Assembly (NCBI GenBank): GCA_021502835.1
Contig: JAKFGP010000002.1
Coordinates: forward strand, 233,278 to 297,277
Direction of reading: 5' to 3'
Length of the DNA stretch: 64,000 nucleotides
DNA from: Streptomyces thinghirensis
GTDB lineage: Bacteria; Actinomycetota; Actinomycetia; Streptomycetales; Streptomycetaceae
Below the pieces are notes generated by a model that was not told the DNA's origin, searched no databases, and was given only the letters and a program-made list of their open reading frames with translations. Below are positions 41,684 to 52,045 of the stretch, in pieces. The number at the start of each line of letters is the position of its first letter. Position 1 is the stretch's first letter. Both the position numbers and the translations under genes were made by a program.

Positions 41684-43199
41684 GTGACCACCACGACCGA
41701 CCTGGTGTCGTACGAGGACGCGCTGGCGTCGTACGACCCCGTCATGGGCCTCGAGGTCCATGTCGAACTCGGCACCCACACCAAGATGTTCTGCGGCTGT
41801 TCGACCGCACTGGGCGCCGACCCCAACACCCAGACCTGCCCCGTCTGCCTCGGCATGCCCGGTGCGCTCCCGGTCGTCAACGCGACCGGCGTCGAGTCGG
41901 CGATCAGGATCGGTCTCGCGCTGAACTGCGAGATCGCCGAGTGGTGCCGCTTCGCCCGGAAGAACTACTTCTATCCGGACATGCCGAAGAACTTCCAGAC
42001 CTCCCAGTACGACGAGCCGATCGCCTTCAACGGCTACCTCGACGTGCAGCTGGAGGACGGCGAGACCTTCCGCGTGGAGATCGAGCGCGCCCACATGGAG
42101 GAGGACACCGGCAAGTCGATGCACGTCGGTGGCGCGACGGGCCGTATCCACGGCGCCTCGCACTCCCTCCTCGACTACAACCGCGCCGGCATCCCGCTCA
42201 TCGAGATCGTCACCGCCGATCGAGGGCGCGGGCGAGCGGGCCCCCGAGGTCGCCGCGGGCCTACGTCCGCGAGCTGCGCGAGCTGATCCGTGCCCTCGGC
42301 GTGTCCGAGGCCCGCATGGAGATGGGCCAGATGCGCTGCGACGTGAACCTGTCGCTGCGCCCGCACGGCCGGGAGAAGTTCGGTACCCGCAGCGAGACCA
42401 AGAACGTCAACTCGCTGCGCTCCGTGGAGCGTGCCGCCCGCTTCGAGATCCAGCGGCACGCCGCCGTGCTCGACGACGGCGGCACGATCATCCAGGAGAC
42501 CCGCCACTTCCACGAGGACACGGGGGTCCACGACCTCGGGCCGCGTGAAGGAGGAGGCCGAGGACTACCGGTACTTCCCGGAGCCCGACCTGGTGCCGGT
42601 CGCCCCCTCGCGCGAGTGGGTCGAGGAGATCCGCGCCACCCTGCCCGAGCTGCCGCTGGTGCGCCGCAACCGGCTCCGCGAGGAGTGGGGCATCTCCGGC
42701 AACGACATGCAGTCGATCCTCAACGCCGGCGCGCTGGACCCGATCGTCGCCACGATCGACGCCGGTGCCGACGCTGCCTCCGCCCGCAAGTGGTGGATGG
42801 GCGAGCTGGCCCGCAGCGCCAACGAGTCGGGCAAGTCGCTCGACGAGCTGGCGATCACGCCGGAGCAGGTCGCGCGGGTCGCCGAGCTGGTCACGAAGGG
42901 CGACCTGAACGACAAGCTGGCCCGCCAGGTCATCCTGGGCGTCCTCGCCGGCGAGGGCACGCCGGACGAGGTCGTCGACAAGCGCGGCCTGAAGGTCGTC
43001 TCCGACGAGGGCGCGCTGACCGCCGCCGTCGACGAGGCCATCGCCGGCAACCAGGGCGTCGTGGACAAGATCCGCGGCGGCAAGGTGGCGCGGTCGGCGC
43101 CCTGGTCGGCGCGGTCATGAAGGCGACCGCGCGGCCAGGCGGCACGCGGCCCGCGTCAAGGAGCTGATCCTGGAGAAGCTGGGCGTCAGCGAGGGCTGA
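41684..43199 (+). CDS. gatB: Asp-tRNA(Asn)/Glu-tRNA(Gln) amidotransferase subunit B
   Basis: tRNA-binding kinase-like subunit of about 504 residues. It begins [20 protein letters not shown]. Blocks are [35 protein letters not shown], with the zinc-site cysteines, [35 protein letters not shown] and [19 protein letters not shown]. The C-terminal YqeY-like tail domain ends [17 protein letters not shown]. Frames change near 42215, 42255, 42535, 43090 and 43130. A perfect terminator hairpin follows. Confidence 0.95.
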
Positions 43200-43222
43200 G
43201 CCGGTCCGGCATCGCGTGTTGT

Positions 43223-43250
43223 GGGGTTGCACCCGGTCGGGTGCAACCCC
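43223..43250 (+). terminator. terminator after gatB
   Basis: A perfect 12-bp stem, GGGGTTGCACCC / GGGTGCAACCCC with GGTC between, lies 23 bases after the gatB stop. No U-tract is present. Confidence 0.88.
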
Positions 43251-43471
43251 TCGGGCGTTCGGCTACGAATCACTCGTAGGGAACGACACGTTCATCCGAT
43301 CGTCCGGCGAATGACCTTCGCCTCTGTGAATAAGCCCACTAAATCCGCAAACGATCACTTCTGGCTGAAAGAGTGGCTTCGCGTTACTCATGCGTTCTTT
43401 GCGGGCCGTTCATTCCATGAACGACTGTTCCCGGTCAAAGATCCACAATCAGACACTCTGGGAGCACGTTC

Positions 43472-45719
43472 GTGGCAGCCCTTGCACGCTGGTGTGTCCA
43501 ACGCCGCCTCGTCGCCGTCCTGCTCTGGCTCCCTCGCCTTCGGCGGGGTCGCCACGGCCGCCGCGGTCACCGGCTCCGCGTACTCCAACGACTACGGAGT
43601 CCCCGGCACCGACTCCGACCGTGCCTCCCAGCCTGCTCGCCTCCGGCTTCCCCGGCCTCGGGGGCGACGGCGACACGATCGTCTGGCACACGACGACCGA
43701 CACCGTCCGCGCCACCGACGTCGAACAGGCCATGACCCGCACCCTGGACCGCATCGCGGACCTGCCCGGGGTGGCCTCGGTGACCAACCCCTACGACGAC
43801 CCCGACTCGCCCCTGATCAGCGAGAACGCCCACCGCGTACGCCTCGGTCACCTTCGAGGACGCCTCCCAGGACATCGACGCGGCCGAGGCGCGGGCCGTG
43901 GTCGACGCCGCCGAGGCGGCCGAGACCGACGGGCTCCAGGTCGAGATGGGCGGCGGCGCCGTCGCGCTCACCGAGGCGCCGGACGGTCATCTCGCCGAGG
44001 CCCTCGGTGTGGCCGTGGCCGCGGTCGTCCTCTTCCTCGCCTTCGGCTCCTCGCCGCCGCCGTGCTGCCCATCGCCACCGCGCTGATCTCCGTCGGCACC
44101 GCCTACGCCGGCATCACCCTGCTCGGCCACGCCATGACCGTCGCCGACTTCGCGCCCATGCTGGGCACCCTCATCGGGCTCGGCGTCGGCATCGACTACG
44201 CGCTGTTCATCGTCACCAGACACCGGCGCGGCCTGAAACGCGGACTCACCGTCGCCGAGGCCGCCGAGAACGCCGTTGCGACCACGGGACGCGCGGTCGT
44301 CTTCGCGGGTGCCACCGTTTGCATCGCCCTGCTGGGCATGCTGATCCTCCGGCTGAGCTTCCTCAACGGCGTGGCCATCGCCGCCTCGCTGACCGTCGTC
44401 CTCACCGTCGCGGCGTCCGTGACCCTGCTGCCCGCGCTGCTGTCGTACATCGGCCCGCGCGCCCCTGGAGCCGGCGCGAGCGGCGCCGGCTGGCGGAGCA
44501 CGGCCCCGAACCCGAGCTGCCCACCGGGTTCGCCGCCCGCTGGTCGGCGTTCGTGGAGCGCCACCCCAAGCTGCTGGGCGCCGTCGCCCTGGTCGTCATC
44601 ACCGTCCTCGCGCTGCCCACCCTCGGACTGCGCCTGGGCACCTCCGACCAGGGCAACGACCCCAAGGGCAGCACCACCCGCCAGGCCTACGACCTCCTCG
44701 CCGAGGGCTTCGGACCCGGCGTCAACGGCCCCTCACCCTGGTCACCGAGGTGGGCGGGGCCGAGGACCGGCTCGCCCTGGACAACCTCGACGCCTCCTGC
44801 GCACCACCGAGGGCGTCTCCTCGGTGACACCGGTGACGTACAACTCCGGCGGCGAGACCGCGTACCTCGTCGTCGTGCCCGAGTCGGCCCCGCAGTCCCG
44901 ACTACCAGCGACCTCGTCGAGCGGCTGCGCTCCGAGGTGCTGCCGCGTGCCGAGGCCGGCACCGCGCTCGACGTGCACGTCGGCGGCGTCGCGGCCGGCT
45001 ACGACGACTTCGCCGACGTCATCGTCGGCTAAGCTGCCCCCTTCGTCGGCGTCGTCATCAGCCTGGGCTGCCTGCTGCTCCTGCTGGCCTTCCGCTCCGT
45101 CGGCATCCCCCTCCAGGCGGCCGCGATGAACGTCGCCGCCGTGGCCGCCTCCTTCGGCGTCGTCGTGGCGATCTTCCAATGGGGCTGGGGGAGCGAACTG
45201 CTCGGTCTGGGCAGCGCCGGCCCGATCGAACCCTTCCTGCCCGTGATCATGGTGTCGGTCCTCTTCGGGCTCTCCATGGACTACCAGGTCTTCCTGGTCA
45301 GCCGGATGTAGCCGAGGAGTGGCTGGAGACCGGCGACAACCGCCGTGCCGTGCGCGTCGGCCTCGCCGAGACCAGCCGGGTGATCAACTCCGCCGCGGTC
45401 ATCATGATCTCGGTCTTCCTCGCCTTCGTCCTCAGCGGCGACCGCGTGATCGCCATGTTCGGCATCGCCCTCGCCGCCGCCGTCGCCCTGGACGCCTTCG
45501 TCCTGCGCACCCTCCTGGTGCCCGCCCTGATGCACCTGCTCGGCAGCGCCAACTGGTGGCTGCCGCGCCGGCTGGACAGGCTCCTGCCGCGCATCAGCAT
45601 CGAGCCGCCCGAGTGCCGCGTCGCCCATGAGAGGCTGGCCGGCGGCGACGGACGCCGAGGTGGCGGACGTCCTTGCGGAGGAGGAGCGGCAGCGGGATGT
45701 ACGCGATATCACTGGGTGA
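43472..45719 (+). CDS. MMPL/RND-family membrane transporter
   Basis: Large RND-type exporter of about 745 residues. It starts VAALARWCVQRRLVAVLLWL at GTG 43472. The first periplasmic domain includes DTVRATDVEQAMTRTLDRIA. Helix bundle 1: TAYAGITLLGHAMTVADFAP, GLGVGIDYALFIVTRHRRGL (the GxxxDY proton-relay motif) and GATVCIALLGMLILRLSFLN. Bundle 2: ISLGCLLLLLAFRSVGIPLQ, VLFGLSMDYQVFLVSRM, then EEWLETGDNRRAVRVGLAET. Many indels occur (near 43530, 43620, 43845, 44050, 44470, 44740, 44800, 44905, 45030 and 45308). It ends AEVADVLAEEERQRDVRDITG and its stop overlaps the acetyltransferase start. Exported substrate unknown; MmpL relatives move lipids or drugs. Confidence 0.88.
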
Positions 45720-46281
45720 CGACGGAGCCGAACTGCGCCCCCTGGAGACCTGGCACGCCGAGGAGTTCCTCGCCCACCTGGACCGGGGCAGGGAGTTCAT
45801 CACACAGCACATCCCCTTCGGGACGAAGGCCACCGACGCCGACTCCGCGCGGGAGCTGATCCAGTCCTACGCCCACCGGCGCGCCGCCGACAGCGGCTTC
45901 CTGCACGGGCTGTGGCTGGACGGCAAACTCGTCGGCGGCCTGCTCTTCCGGGTCTTCGACGCGGCCACCGGCGTCTGCGAGATCGGCTGCTGGCTGGAGC
46001 CCGCCGGCACGGGGCGCGGCCTCGTCGCACGCGGCGCCCGGGTCCTGATCGACTGGGCCTTCGACGAGCGCGGCATGCACCGCGTGGAGTGGCGCGCGTC
46101 GTCCGCGAACACCCCGAGTGTCAACGCCGCCCGGCGACTCGGCATGATGCGTGAGGGCGTGCTGCGCGAATGCTTCCCCTACCGGGGTGTCCGTCAGGAC
46201 ACGGAGGTGTGGGCGGTGCTCGCGCCCGAGTGGCGTGCGGCACGTGAGGCACGCGCGCGTGCCGCTCACAAGGATCATTAA
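45697..46281 (+). CDS. RimJ/RimL-type GNAT acetyltransferase
   Basis: Intact protein of 194 residues, starting at ATG 45697 (MYAISLGDDGAELRPLETWH), overlapping the transporter stop by 23 bases. The core has FLHGLWLDGKLVGGLLFRVF, GCWLEPAGTGRGLVARGARVLIDWAF (acetyl-CoA loop) and EWRASSANTPSVNAARRLGMMREGVLRECFPY, the RimJ/L signature. It may acetylate ribosomal protein N termini or a small amine. Overlap implies co-expression with the MMPL transporter. Confidence 0.9.
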   Translation: MYAISLGDDGAELRPLETWHAEEFLAHLDRGREFITQHIPFGTKATDADSARELIQSYAHRRAADSGFLHGLWLDGKLVGGLLFRVFDAATGVCEIGCWLEPAGTGRGLVARGARVLIDWAFDERGMHRVEWRASSANTPSVNAARRLGMMREGVLRECFPYRGVRQDTEVWAVLAPEWRAAREARARAAHKDH

Positions 46282-46316
46282 GGGACCTCTCAGACAGCGT
46301 CCGTACGGTGCGAGAC

Positions 46317-46940
46317 ATGGGAACGAAGACAGTGGACGAAAGCGGCGTGAAGACCGACGAGGACAAGACGGACGAGGCGGCCAAGGCTCCTGAGAAGGCA
46401 GGGACCGAGACCGCCGACGCCGAGGCCCCGGCCGGCGACGACGCCGGGACGGACGACGCCGCGGCCGACGACGCGGCGGCCGACGACGCGGCGGCCGACG
46501 ACGTCGCCAAGGACGACGTGACCGGTGCCGCCGGGAACGAGGGCCCCACGGGCGTCGGCCAGGGCGCGGGCGCCGTCGTCTCCGCCGGGCTCGGCATCGT
46601 CTCGCTGACCGGCAGCTGGGTCGGCACCGTGGCCTCCGCCCGCGAGTCGCTGATCGGCCAGCTGGAGACGTCCTCGTCCTCCGACGTCGGCATGCTGATC
46701 GAGAAGGGCTACGGCAACGCCTGGCACGCCACCGCGCTGTGGGGCGGACTCTTCGCCCTGGTCGCGCTGATCGTCGGCGTCGTGGTGCTGGCCCGTCCCG
46801 CGTTCGGCGCGCCCGGCCGCCCGCAGGCCCCGTGGATCAAGTCGGTCGCCTGGGCGGGCGTCGCCCTCGGCGTGATCGGCCTGCTCCTCGCCGTCCTGAA
46901 GTACACGGACATCCTGCTCGGGCTGCCTTCTACCGGCTGA
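46317..46940 (+). CDS. membrane protein with acidic repeat N terminus
   Basis: Intact protein of 207 residues starting at ATG 46317. Residues 1-75 are very acidic and alanine-rich, with tandem DDAAA units around residues 42-62 encoded by near-identical 15-base repeats. Residues 80-115 are weakly hydrophobic (GAVVSAGLGIVSLTGSWVGT). Two clear transmembrane helices follow: ALWGGLFALVALIVGVVVLA and VAWAGVALGVIGLLLAVLKY. No domain is recognised. A perfect 16-bp inverted repeat lies 11 bases beyond its stop. Confidence 0.75.
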   Translation: MGTKTVDESGVKTDEDKTDEAAKAPEKAGTETADAEAPAGDDAGTDDAAADDAAADDAAADDVAKDDVTGAAGNEGPTGVGQGAGAVVSAGLGIVSLTGSWVGTVASARESLIGQLETSSSSDVGMLIEKGYGNAWHATALWGGLFALVALIVGVVVLARPAFGAPGRPQAPWIKSVAWAGVALGVIGLLLAVLKYTDILLGLPSTG

Positions 46941-46950
46941 CCAAGCCCTC

Positions 46951-47003
46951 TGAGGGGTCTTAGGGCATCACATGCGCCCCGGCGCACGCCCTAAGACCCC
47001 TCA
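46951..47003 (+). terminator. 16-bp perfect inverted repeat, probable terminator
   Basis: The arms TGAGGGGTCTTAGGGC (46951-46966) and GCCCTAAGACCCCTCA (46988-47003) are exactly complementary, with a 21-base GC-rich loop that can fold further. A related half-site CTAAGGCCCC follows at about 47011-47020. Its place just after a stop suggests a terminator; the long loop and extra half-site leave room for a protein-binding site. Confidence 0.72.
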
Positions 47004-47154
47004 CGCATGTCTAAGGCCCCGCCCGGTGCCGAAGATGCGGAACTTACCCGATGTGGCGCACCCCCCTGGGAGACGAAGGTTGAGGCATCGCAAGCAAGCG
47101 AAGCCGAAATCGAGGCCGAGACCGGCTCTCACCGAGGGACACGAGGGACACACC

Positions 47155-47340
47155 ATGTTCGAGTACGAGATCCAGCAGACCCGTTCCGCCGAACTGATCC
47201 GCCGCGCCGACCAGGCCCGGCTGGCCCGCGAGGCCGTCCGCGCCCGGCGCGCCGCCCGCCGGGACGCGGCCAGGAACACCGCCGAGACCGAGAGCCATAG
47301 CTTCCGCTTCCGGCGGCACCGGTTCACCCGGGCCGCGTGA
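47155..47340 (+). CDS. small basic protein (61 aa)
   Basis: Intact small protein beginning MFEYEIQQTRSAELIRRADQ and continuing with arginine/alanine-rich sequence to RRHRFTRAA. It is predicted as one long amphipathic helix, strongly basic (more than a quarter arginine). A ribosome-binding site GAGGGA lies about 8 bases upstream. No family is recognised with certainty; a nucleic-acid partner would suit the charge. A very strong terminator follows 20 bases after the stop. Confidence 0.7.
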   Translation: MFEYEIQQTRSAELIRRADQARLAREAVRARRAARRDAARNTAETESHSFRFRRHRFTRAA

Positions 47341-47360
47341 GCGGCATGAGCGGGGGGACC

Positions 47361-47390
47361 GGGGAGGGCGGCCGCACGGCCGCCCTCCCC
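47361..47390 (+). terminator. terminator after the 61-aa gene
   Basis: Perfect 14-bp arms, GGGGAGGGCGGCCG and CGGCCGCCCTCCCC, with only CA between them. It separates the small basic protein from the LuxR regulator and argues that the regulator starts downstream, at 47454. Confidence 0.88.
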
Positions 47391-47453
47391 GCCGTCGTCG
47401 CCACCGCCGTCCACCTCCCGAAAACCGATGCCCCACTGTCGGACCCGCGTGCG

Positions 47454-50400
47454 ATGCTCGCTTCCGTGGAGACCAGGTCCGTCAGTCCCGTGTTCGTCGG
47501 CCGTGCCGGCGAACTGGACACGTTGAAGGACGCGCTCGTGCGCGCCGACGCCGCCGAGCCGCAGGCACTTCTGCTCGGCGGTGAGGCAGGGGGTCGGCAA
47601 GACCCGCCTCGTCGAGGAGTTCGCCACCGCCGCGCGCGGGCAGGACGCCGTCGTCGCGCTGGGCGGCTGCGTCGAGATAGGCGCCGACGGCCTGCCCTTG
47701 CACCCTTCTCCACCGCGCTGCGCGCCCTGCGCCGCCAACTCCCCGGAGAACTGGCCACCGCTGCCGCCGGACAGGAGGAGGAACTGGCCCGGCTGCTGCC
47801 CGAACTGGGCGAGAGCGCCCCGGGCGGTGGCGGCCGGCACGACGAGGAGAGCATGGCCCGCCTCTTCGAACTCACCGCCCGCCTGCTGGAACGCGTCGCC
47901 GCCCGGCACACCGTCGTCCTCGTCCTGGAGGACCTGCACTGGGCCGACGCCTCCACCCGCCACCTGATCGCGTACCTCGTCCGCACCCTGCGCACCGGCC
48001 GCCTCGTCGTCCTGGCCACCTACCGCTCCGACGACATCCACCGCCGCCACCCGCTGCGCCCCCTGCTCGCCGAACTCGACCGGCTGCGCACCGTCCGCCG
48101 CCTCGAACTCGGCCGCTTCACCCGGGACGAGGTGGGCCGCCAGATCGCCGGCATCCTCGCCCACGAACCCGACCCGCTCCAGGTCGACGAGATCTTCGAA
48201 CGCTCCGACGGCAACGCCTTCTTCGTCGAGGAACTCGCCGTCGCCGCCCACGAGGGGTGCTGCACCGGCCTCACCGACTCCTGCGCGACCTGCTCCTGGT
48301 CCGCGTCGAAGCCCTGCCCGAGAGCGCGCAGCGGGTCGCCCGGATCGTCGCCGAGGGCGGCTCGACCGTCGAGTACCGGCTGCTCGCCGCCGTCGCCCGG
48401 CTCGCCGAGGACGACCTCATCGAGGCACTGCGGGCCGCCGTGAACGCCAACATCCTGCTCCCCGCGCCCCACGGCGACGGCTACCGCTTCCGCCACTCCC
48501 TGGTCCGCGAGGCGGTCGGCGACGACCTGCTCCCCGGCGAGCGCTCCCGCCTCAACCGCCGCTACGCCGAAGCCCTCGACGCCGATCCGACGCTGGTGCC
48601 CGCCGCCGAGCGGGTGATGCGCCTGGCCAGCTACTGGTACCACGCCCACGACGCGGCACAAGGCCCTGCCCGCCGTCCTGGACGCCTCCGTGGAGGCCCG
48701 GCGCCGCCACGCCTACTCCGGAGCAACTCCGGCTCCTCGAGCGCGCGATGGAACTGTGGGACTCGGTGCCCGACGACGTACGCGCGGCCCTGCGCCCAGT
48801 CGACTACACCGAGGTCTACCCGCCCTGCAGGCTGCGACCCGGCCACCAAGCCCCTGCGCTACCTGGACCTGATGGCCGAGGCCGCCGTCGCCGGGCGGCT
48901 GTGCGGGGAGCGTGAGCGCGCCATGAAGATCACCAAGCGGGCGCTGCGCCTGCTGGAGGAGGAGCAGGAAGCGGGGGCCGGGACGAGTACGAGCGGCCGG
49001 GACCCGCAGCGCGCCGCCTGGTTCTGGACACAGCGCTCGCTGCTGGTCCAGGCACAGGGCCGCGGCGACGGCTGGCGCGAGCTGGGCATCGCCCAGGAAC
49101 TGGTCCGCGGCCTGCCGCCCTCCGAGGTGCACGCCGAGGTGCTCGCCATGGCCGCCAACTGGTCGATGCTGCACAATCCCGGCCCCGAGGCGGTCACCGC
49201 CGCCGAGCGGGCCGTCGAGTACGCGCGCATGGTGGGCGCCGACGACATCGAGCTGAACGCCCGGCTCACCCTGGGCGGCCTGATGGTCGACGCGGGGCAC
49301 ATCGACGCGGGCCTGCGCGGAGCTGTACCAGGTCAGGGACCTGGTGGTGGCGCAGGGACGGTCCGCCGTGGTGGCCCGCAGCCACATCAACCTGCCCTCC
49401 GTCCTGAGGGCGTCGGCCGCTCGAGGAGGCGGTCGGCATCCTGCGCGAGGGCGTCGAACTCACCCGGCGGATGGGCCTGCTGGAGTCCGAGGCCTGGGTG
49501 TGGGCCAACCTCTCCGAGTCGTTCATCTCCCTGGGCCGCTGGGACGAGGCGCTCGAAGCCGCGGCGCTGTCCGGGTGCCCCGGGCCGCGGTGCCGCACCT
49601 CGCGCGGGCGCCGCCCTTAGCGGGCCGTCGTCGCGCTCGCCCGCGGCGAGACGGCCGAGGCCGCCGGACAACTCGCCGAGGCGCGCTCCGCCTACGGCGT
49701 ACTCGACCCCATGCCGCAGTACCGGCTGCCGCTGGCCGCCTGCGCCCTGGGTCTCGCCGCCGCCGAGGGCCGCCTTCCCGGACGCCCGTGCCGAACTGGC
49801 CCGGGTCCTGGACGAGGGCTTCCCGCCCGGCACCCAGCGCTACGCCTGGCCCCTGCTGCTGCTCGCGGCCGAGGCCGAGGCCGACGCCCGCGGCCTGCCG
49901 GCCGCCGAGGAGGGCCGCACCGAGGTCCTCGAACGCCTCACCGAGGCCGCCAAGTCGCTCACCACCGGCGCCCCTGTCTGGCTCGCCCACGAGAAGTGGG
50001 TCCGCGCCGAACTGCACCGCGCCGAGGGCCGCGACACCCCGGGCACCTGGTCGGAGGCGGTCACCGCTTTCGAACGCCCTGGAGCGGCCTCTACGAACTC
50101 GCCCGTGTCCGGCACCGGCTGGCCGGCGCCTCCTGGAGACCGGCGGCGAGGACGAGCGCGCCCGCGCGACGGAACTGCTCCGCCTGGCCTGCACGGTCGC
50201 CGACCACCTCGGTGCCCGGCCGCTGGCCGACGCGGTCGGCCGGCTCGCCCAGCGCGCCTGCCTCCCGCTAGGCCGCGCCACCGGACCGGCCACCGAACCG
50301 GCCGCCCCCGCCGACCGTGCCGAGGCCCTCGGCCTCACCAGCCGGGAACGCGACGTCCTGCGCCTGGTCTCCGACGGCCGCACCAACCGGCAGATAGCCG

Positions 50401-50566
50401 AGGGAACTCTTCATCTCCCCGAAGACGGCCAGCGTCCACGTCTCCAACATCCTGGCCAAGCTCGGCGTCTCCGGCCGGGGCGAGGCGGCGGCGGTGGCCC
50501 ACCGGCTGGCGCTGTTCCTGGCCGGACGGCTACGTCACGTTCCACGGAGTGAGGCATACGCTGTAA
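47454..50566 (+). CDS. large LuxR-type ATPase regulator (LAL family)
   Basis: Transcriptional regulator of roughly 1,040 residues. The ATG at 47454 gives MLASVETRSVSPVFVGRAGE. Then an AAA/STAND ATPase module follows: Walker A region GGEAGVGKTRLVEEF (an indel lies in it near 47590), and Walker B VVLVLEDLHWADASTRHLIAYL. A long helical repeat middle follows. The C-terminal LuxR HTH reads LGLTSRERDVLRLVSDGRTNRQIAEG, then HVSNILAKLGVSGRGEAAAV. Many indels affect the middle (near 47700, 48258, 48660, 48720, 48830, 49320, 49420, 49580, 49620, 49780, 50080, 50135 and 50408). The true stop is uncertain: TGA 50550-50552 or TAA near 50566. The effector and regulon are unknown. Confidence 0.85.
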
Positions 50567-50591
50567 GGGGACGCCGACCGACGGAGGCTCC

Positions 50592-50773
50592 GTGTTCAAC
50601 GCATTCGAGGAACTCTTCTCCCCCGGACGCAAGCACACCAGCGACGAGCAGAACCGTCTGGAACTGACCCGCGAGGACGTCGGCGACGGCGACCCTGGCC
50701 ACGGCCCGATAGACCTCACCTCGGGCAAGGTCGTCGTCCACCTCCCGCGCCCCACGGAGGCGGAGGAGAGTGA
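50592..50773 (+). CDS. DUF6191-like small protein
   Basis: Small protein of about 60 residues starting at GTG 50592, with GGAGG 5-9 bases upstream. It reads VFNAFEELFSPGRKHTSDEQ, then NRLELTREDVGDGDPGHGPIDLTSGKVVV, which I recognise as an actinobacterial small-protein family. The open frame runs on antisense to the next gene. A one-base shift before 50771 would give the TGA at 50771-50773, just before the convergent gene's stop. Function unknown; end uncertain. Confidence 0.65.
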
Positions 50774-50782
50774 CGGCGCGGG

Positions 50783-51951
50783 CTACGTCACCCGCAGCTC
50801 CAGGATCCGGTCGTCGCTCTCCTTCGCGTCGCCCCGGCCGTCCGTGTTGCTGGTCATGAGCCACAGCTTGTCGCCGCCCGCCGGGACCACCGTGCGCAGC
50901 CGCCCGTACTCGCCCTCCAGGAACGCCTGCGGATCGGCCGCGGCCTCCGTGCCCTTCAGCGGGACGCGCCACAGCCGCTCGCCGCGCAGACCCGCCATCC
51001 ACACGGAGCCCTCGGCGTGGGCGATGCCGCTGGGGAGGCCTCGTCGGTGCTCCACTGGGCGAGCGGGTCGTGGAACTTCCGAGCCGTCGGACTCGCCCTC
51101 CGCCTCCGGCCAGCCGTAATTGTCGCCCGGCTTGATCGCGTTCAGCTGTCCCAGGTGTCCTGACCGAACTCCGCGGTGAACAGCCGCTGCTCGTCGTCCC
51201 AGGCCAGCCCCTGCACGTTCCGGTGGCCGTACGAGTACACCGCGGAGTCGGGGAAGGGGTTGCCGGGCGCCGGGTCGCCGTCCGGCGTCATCCGCAGGAT
51301 CTTCCCGCCGAGGGACTCCTTGTCCTGGGACAGGCCCGTGTCACCGCTCTCGCCGGTGCCCGCGTAGAGCATCTTGTCGGGGCCGAAGGCGATCCGCCCG
51401 CCGTTGTGGACGACGCCCTTGGGGATGCCCCGGAAGACCGTGTCCGGCGCGCCCAGCTGCTCACCGGCCGGCCTCTTCTCGTCGTACCGCATGCGGACGA
51501 TGCGGTTGTCGGAGGCCGAGGTGAAGTACGCGTAGACCATCCGGTCCGAGGCGTAGTCGGGGGAGAGGGCGATGCCGAGCAGGCCGCCCTCGCCGGCCGG
51601 AGACACCCCGGGCACCTCGCCCAGCTCCGTCTTCTTGCCCGTCTTCTCGTCGACCCGCGTGACCGTGGCCTCGTCGCGGGAGGAGACCAGCAGGTCACCG
51701 CCCGGCAGCGGAGCCAGGCCCCAGGGGCTCTGCAGCCCGGTGGTGACCGTACGGATCGACCTCCACGGAGCCCTTCGCGGGCGGTGTCTCCTCGTGGCCG
51801 AGCGCGAGGGCGGCGACTGCGCCGCCGTATTGCTCGGGGAGGTGCTCGCGTCCGCGCCCGACGGGTCCCCGTCGTCGGAGGAGCAGCCCGCCGTCAGCAG
51901 CAGGGCGGCGGTGGCCAACACGGCCGTCACGGCTCGACGTTGCACGATCAT
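50783..51951 (-). CDS. PQQ-dependent sugar dehydrogenase-type lipoprotein
   Basis: Secreted lipoprotein of about 388 residues with a six-bladed beta-propeller of the soluble glucose/sorbosone dehydrogenase family. The ATG at 51951 gives MIVQRRAVTAVLATAALLLT, then AGCSSDDGDPSG, a good lipobox (LTAGC). The propeller motifs are GLQSPWGLAPLPGGDLLVSS, GEGGLLGIALSPDYASDRMV, GVVHNGGRIAFGPDKMLYAG, ESLGGKILRMTPDGD, GHRNVQGLAWD and a broken NYGWPEAEG. Frames change near 51830, 51765, 51155, 51080 and 51035. It ends DDRILELRVT. The natural substrate is unknown. Confidence 0.87.
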
Positions 51952-52045
51952 GGTCCCTTCGACGCGGCGGCTTCTCCTTGTCATACACCGCACGCGCCTC
52001 CGAGTTCCCGATCGCCGAATCCCGAACCCGGCAATCGCGCGCGCG

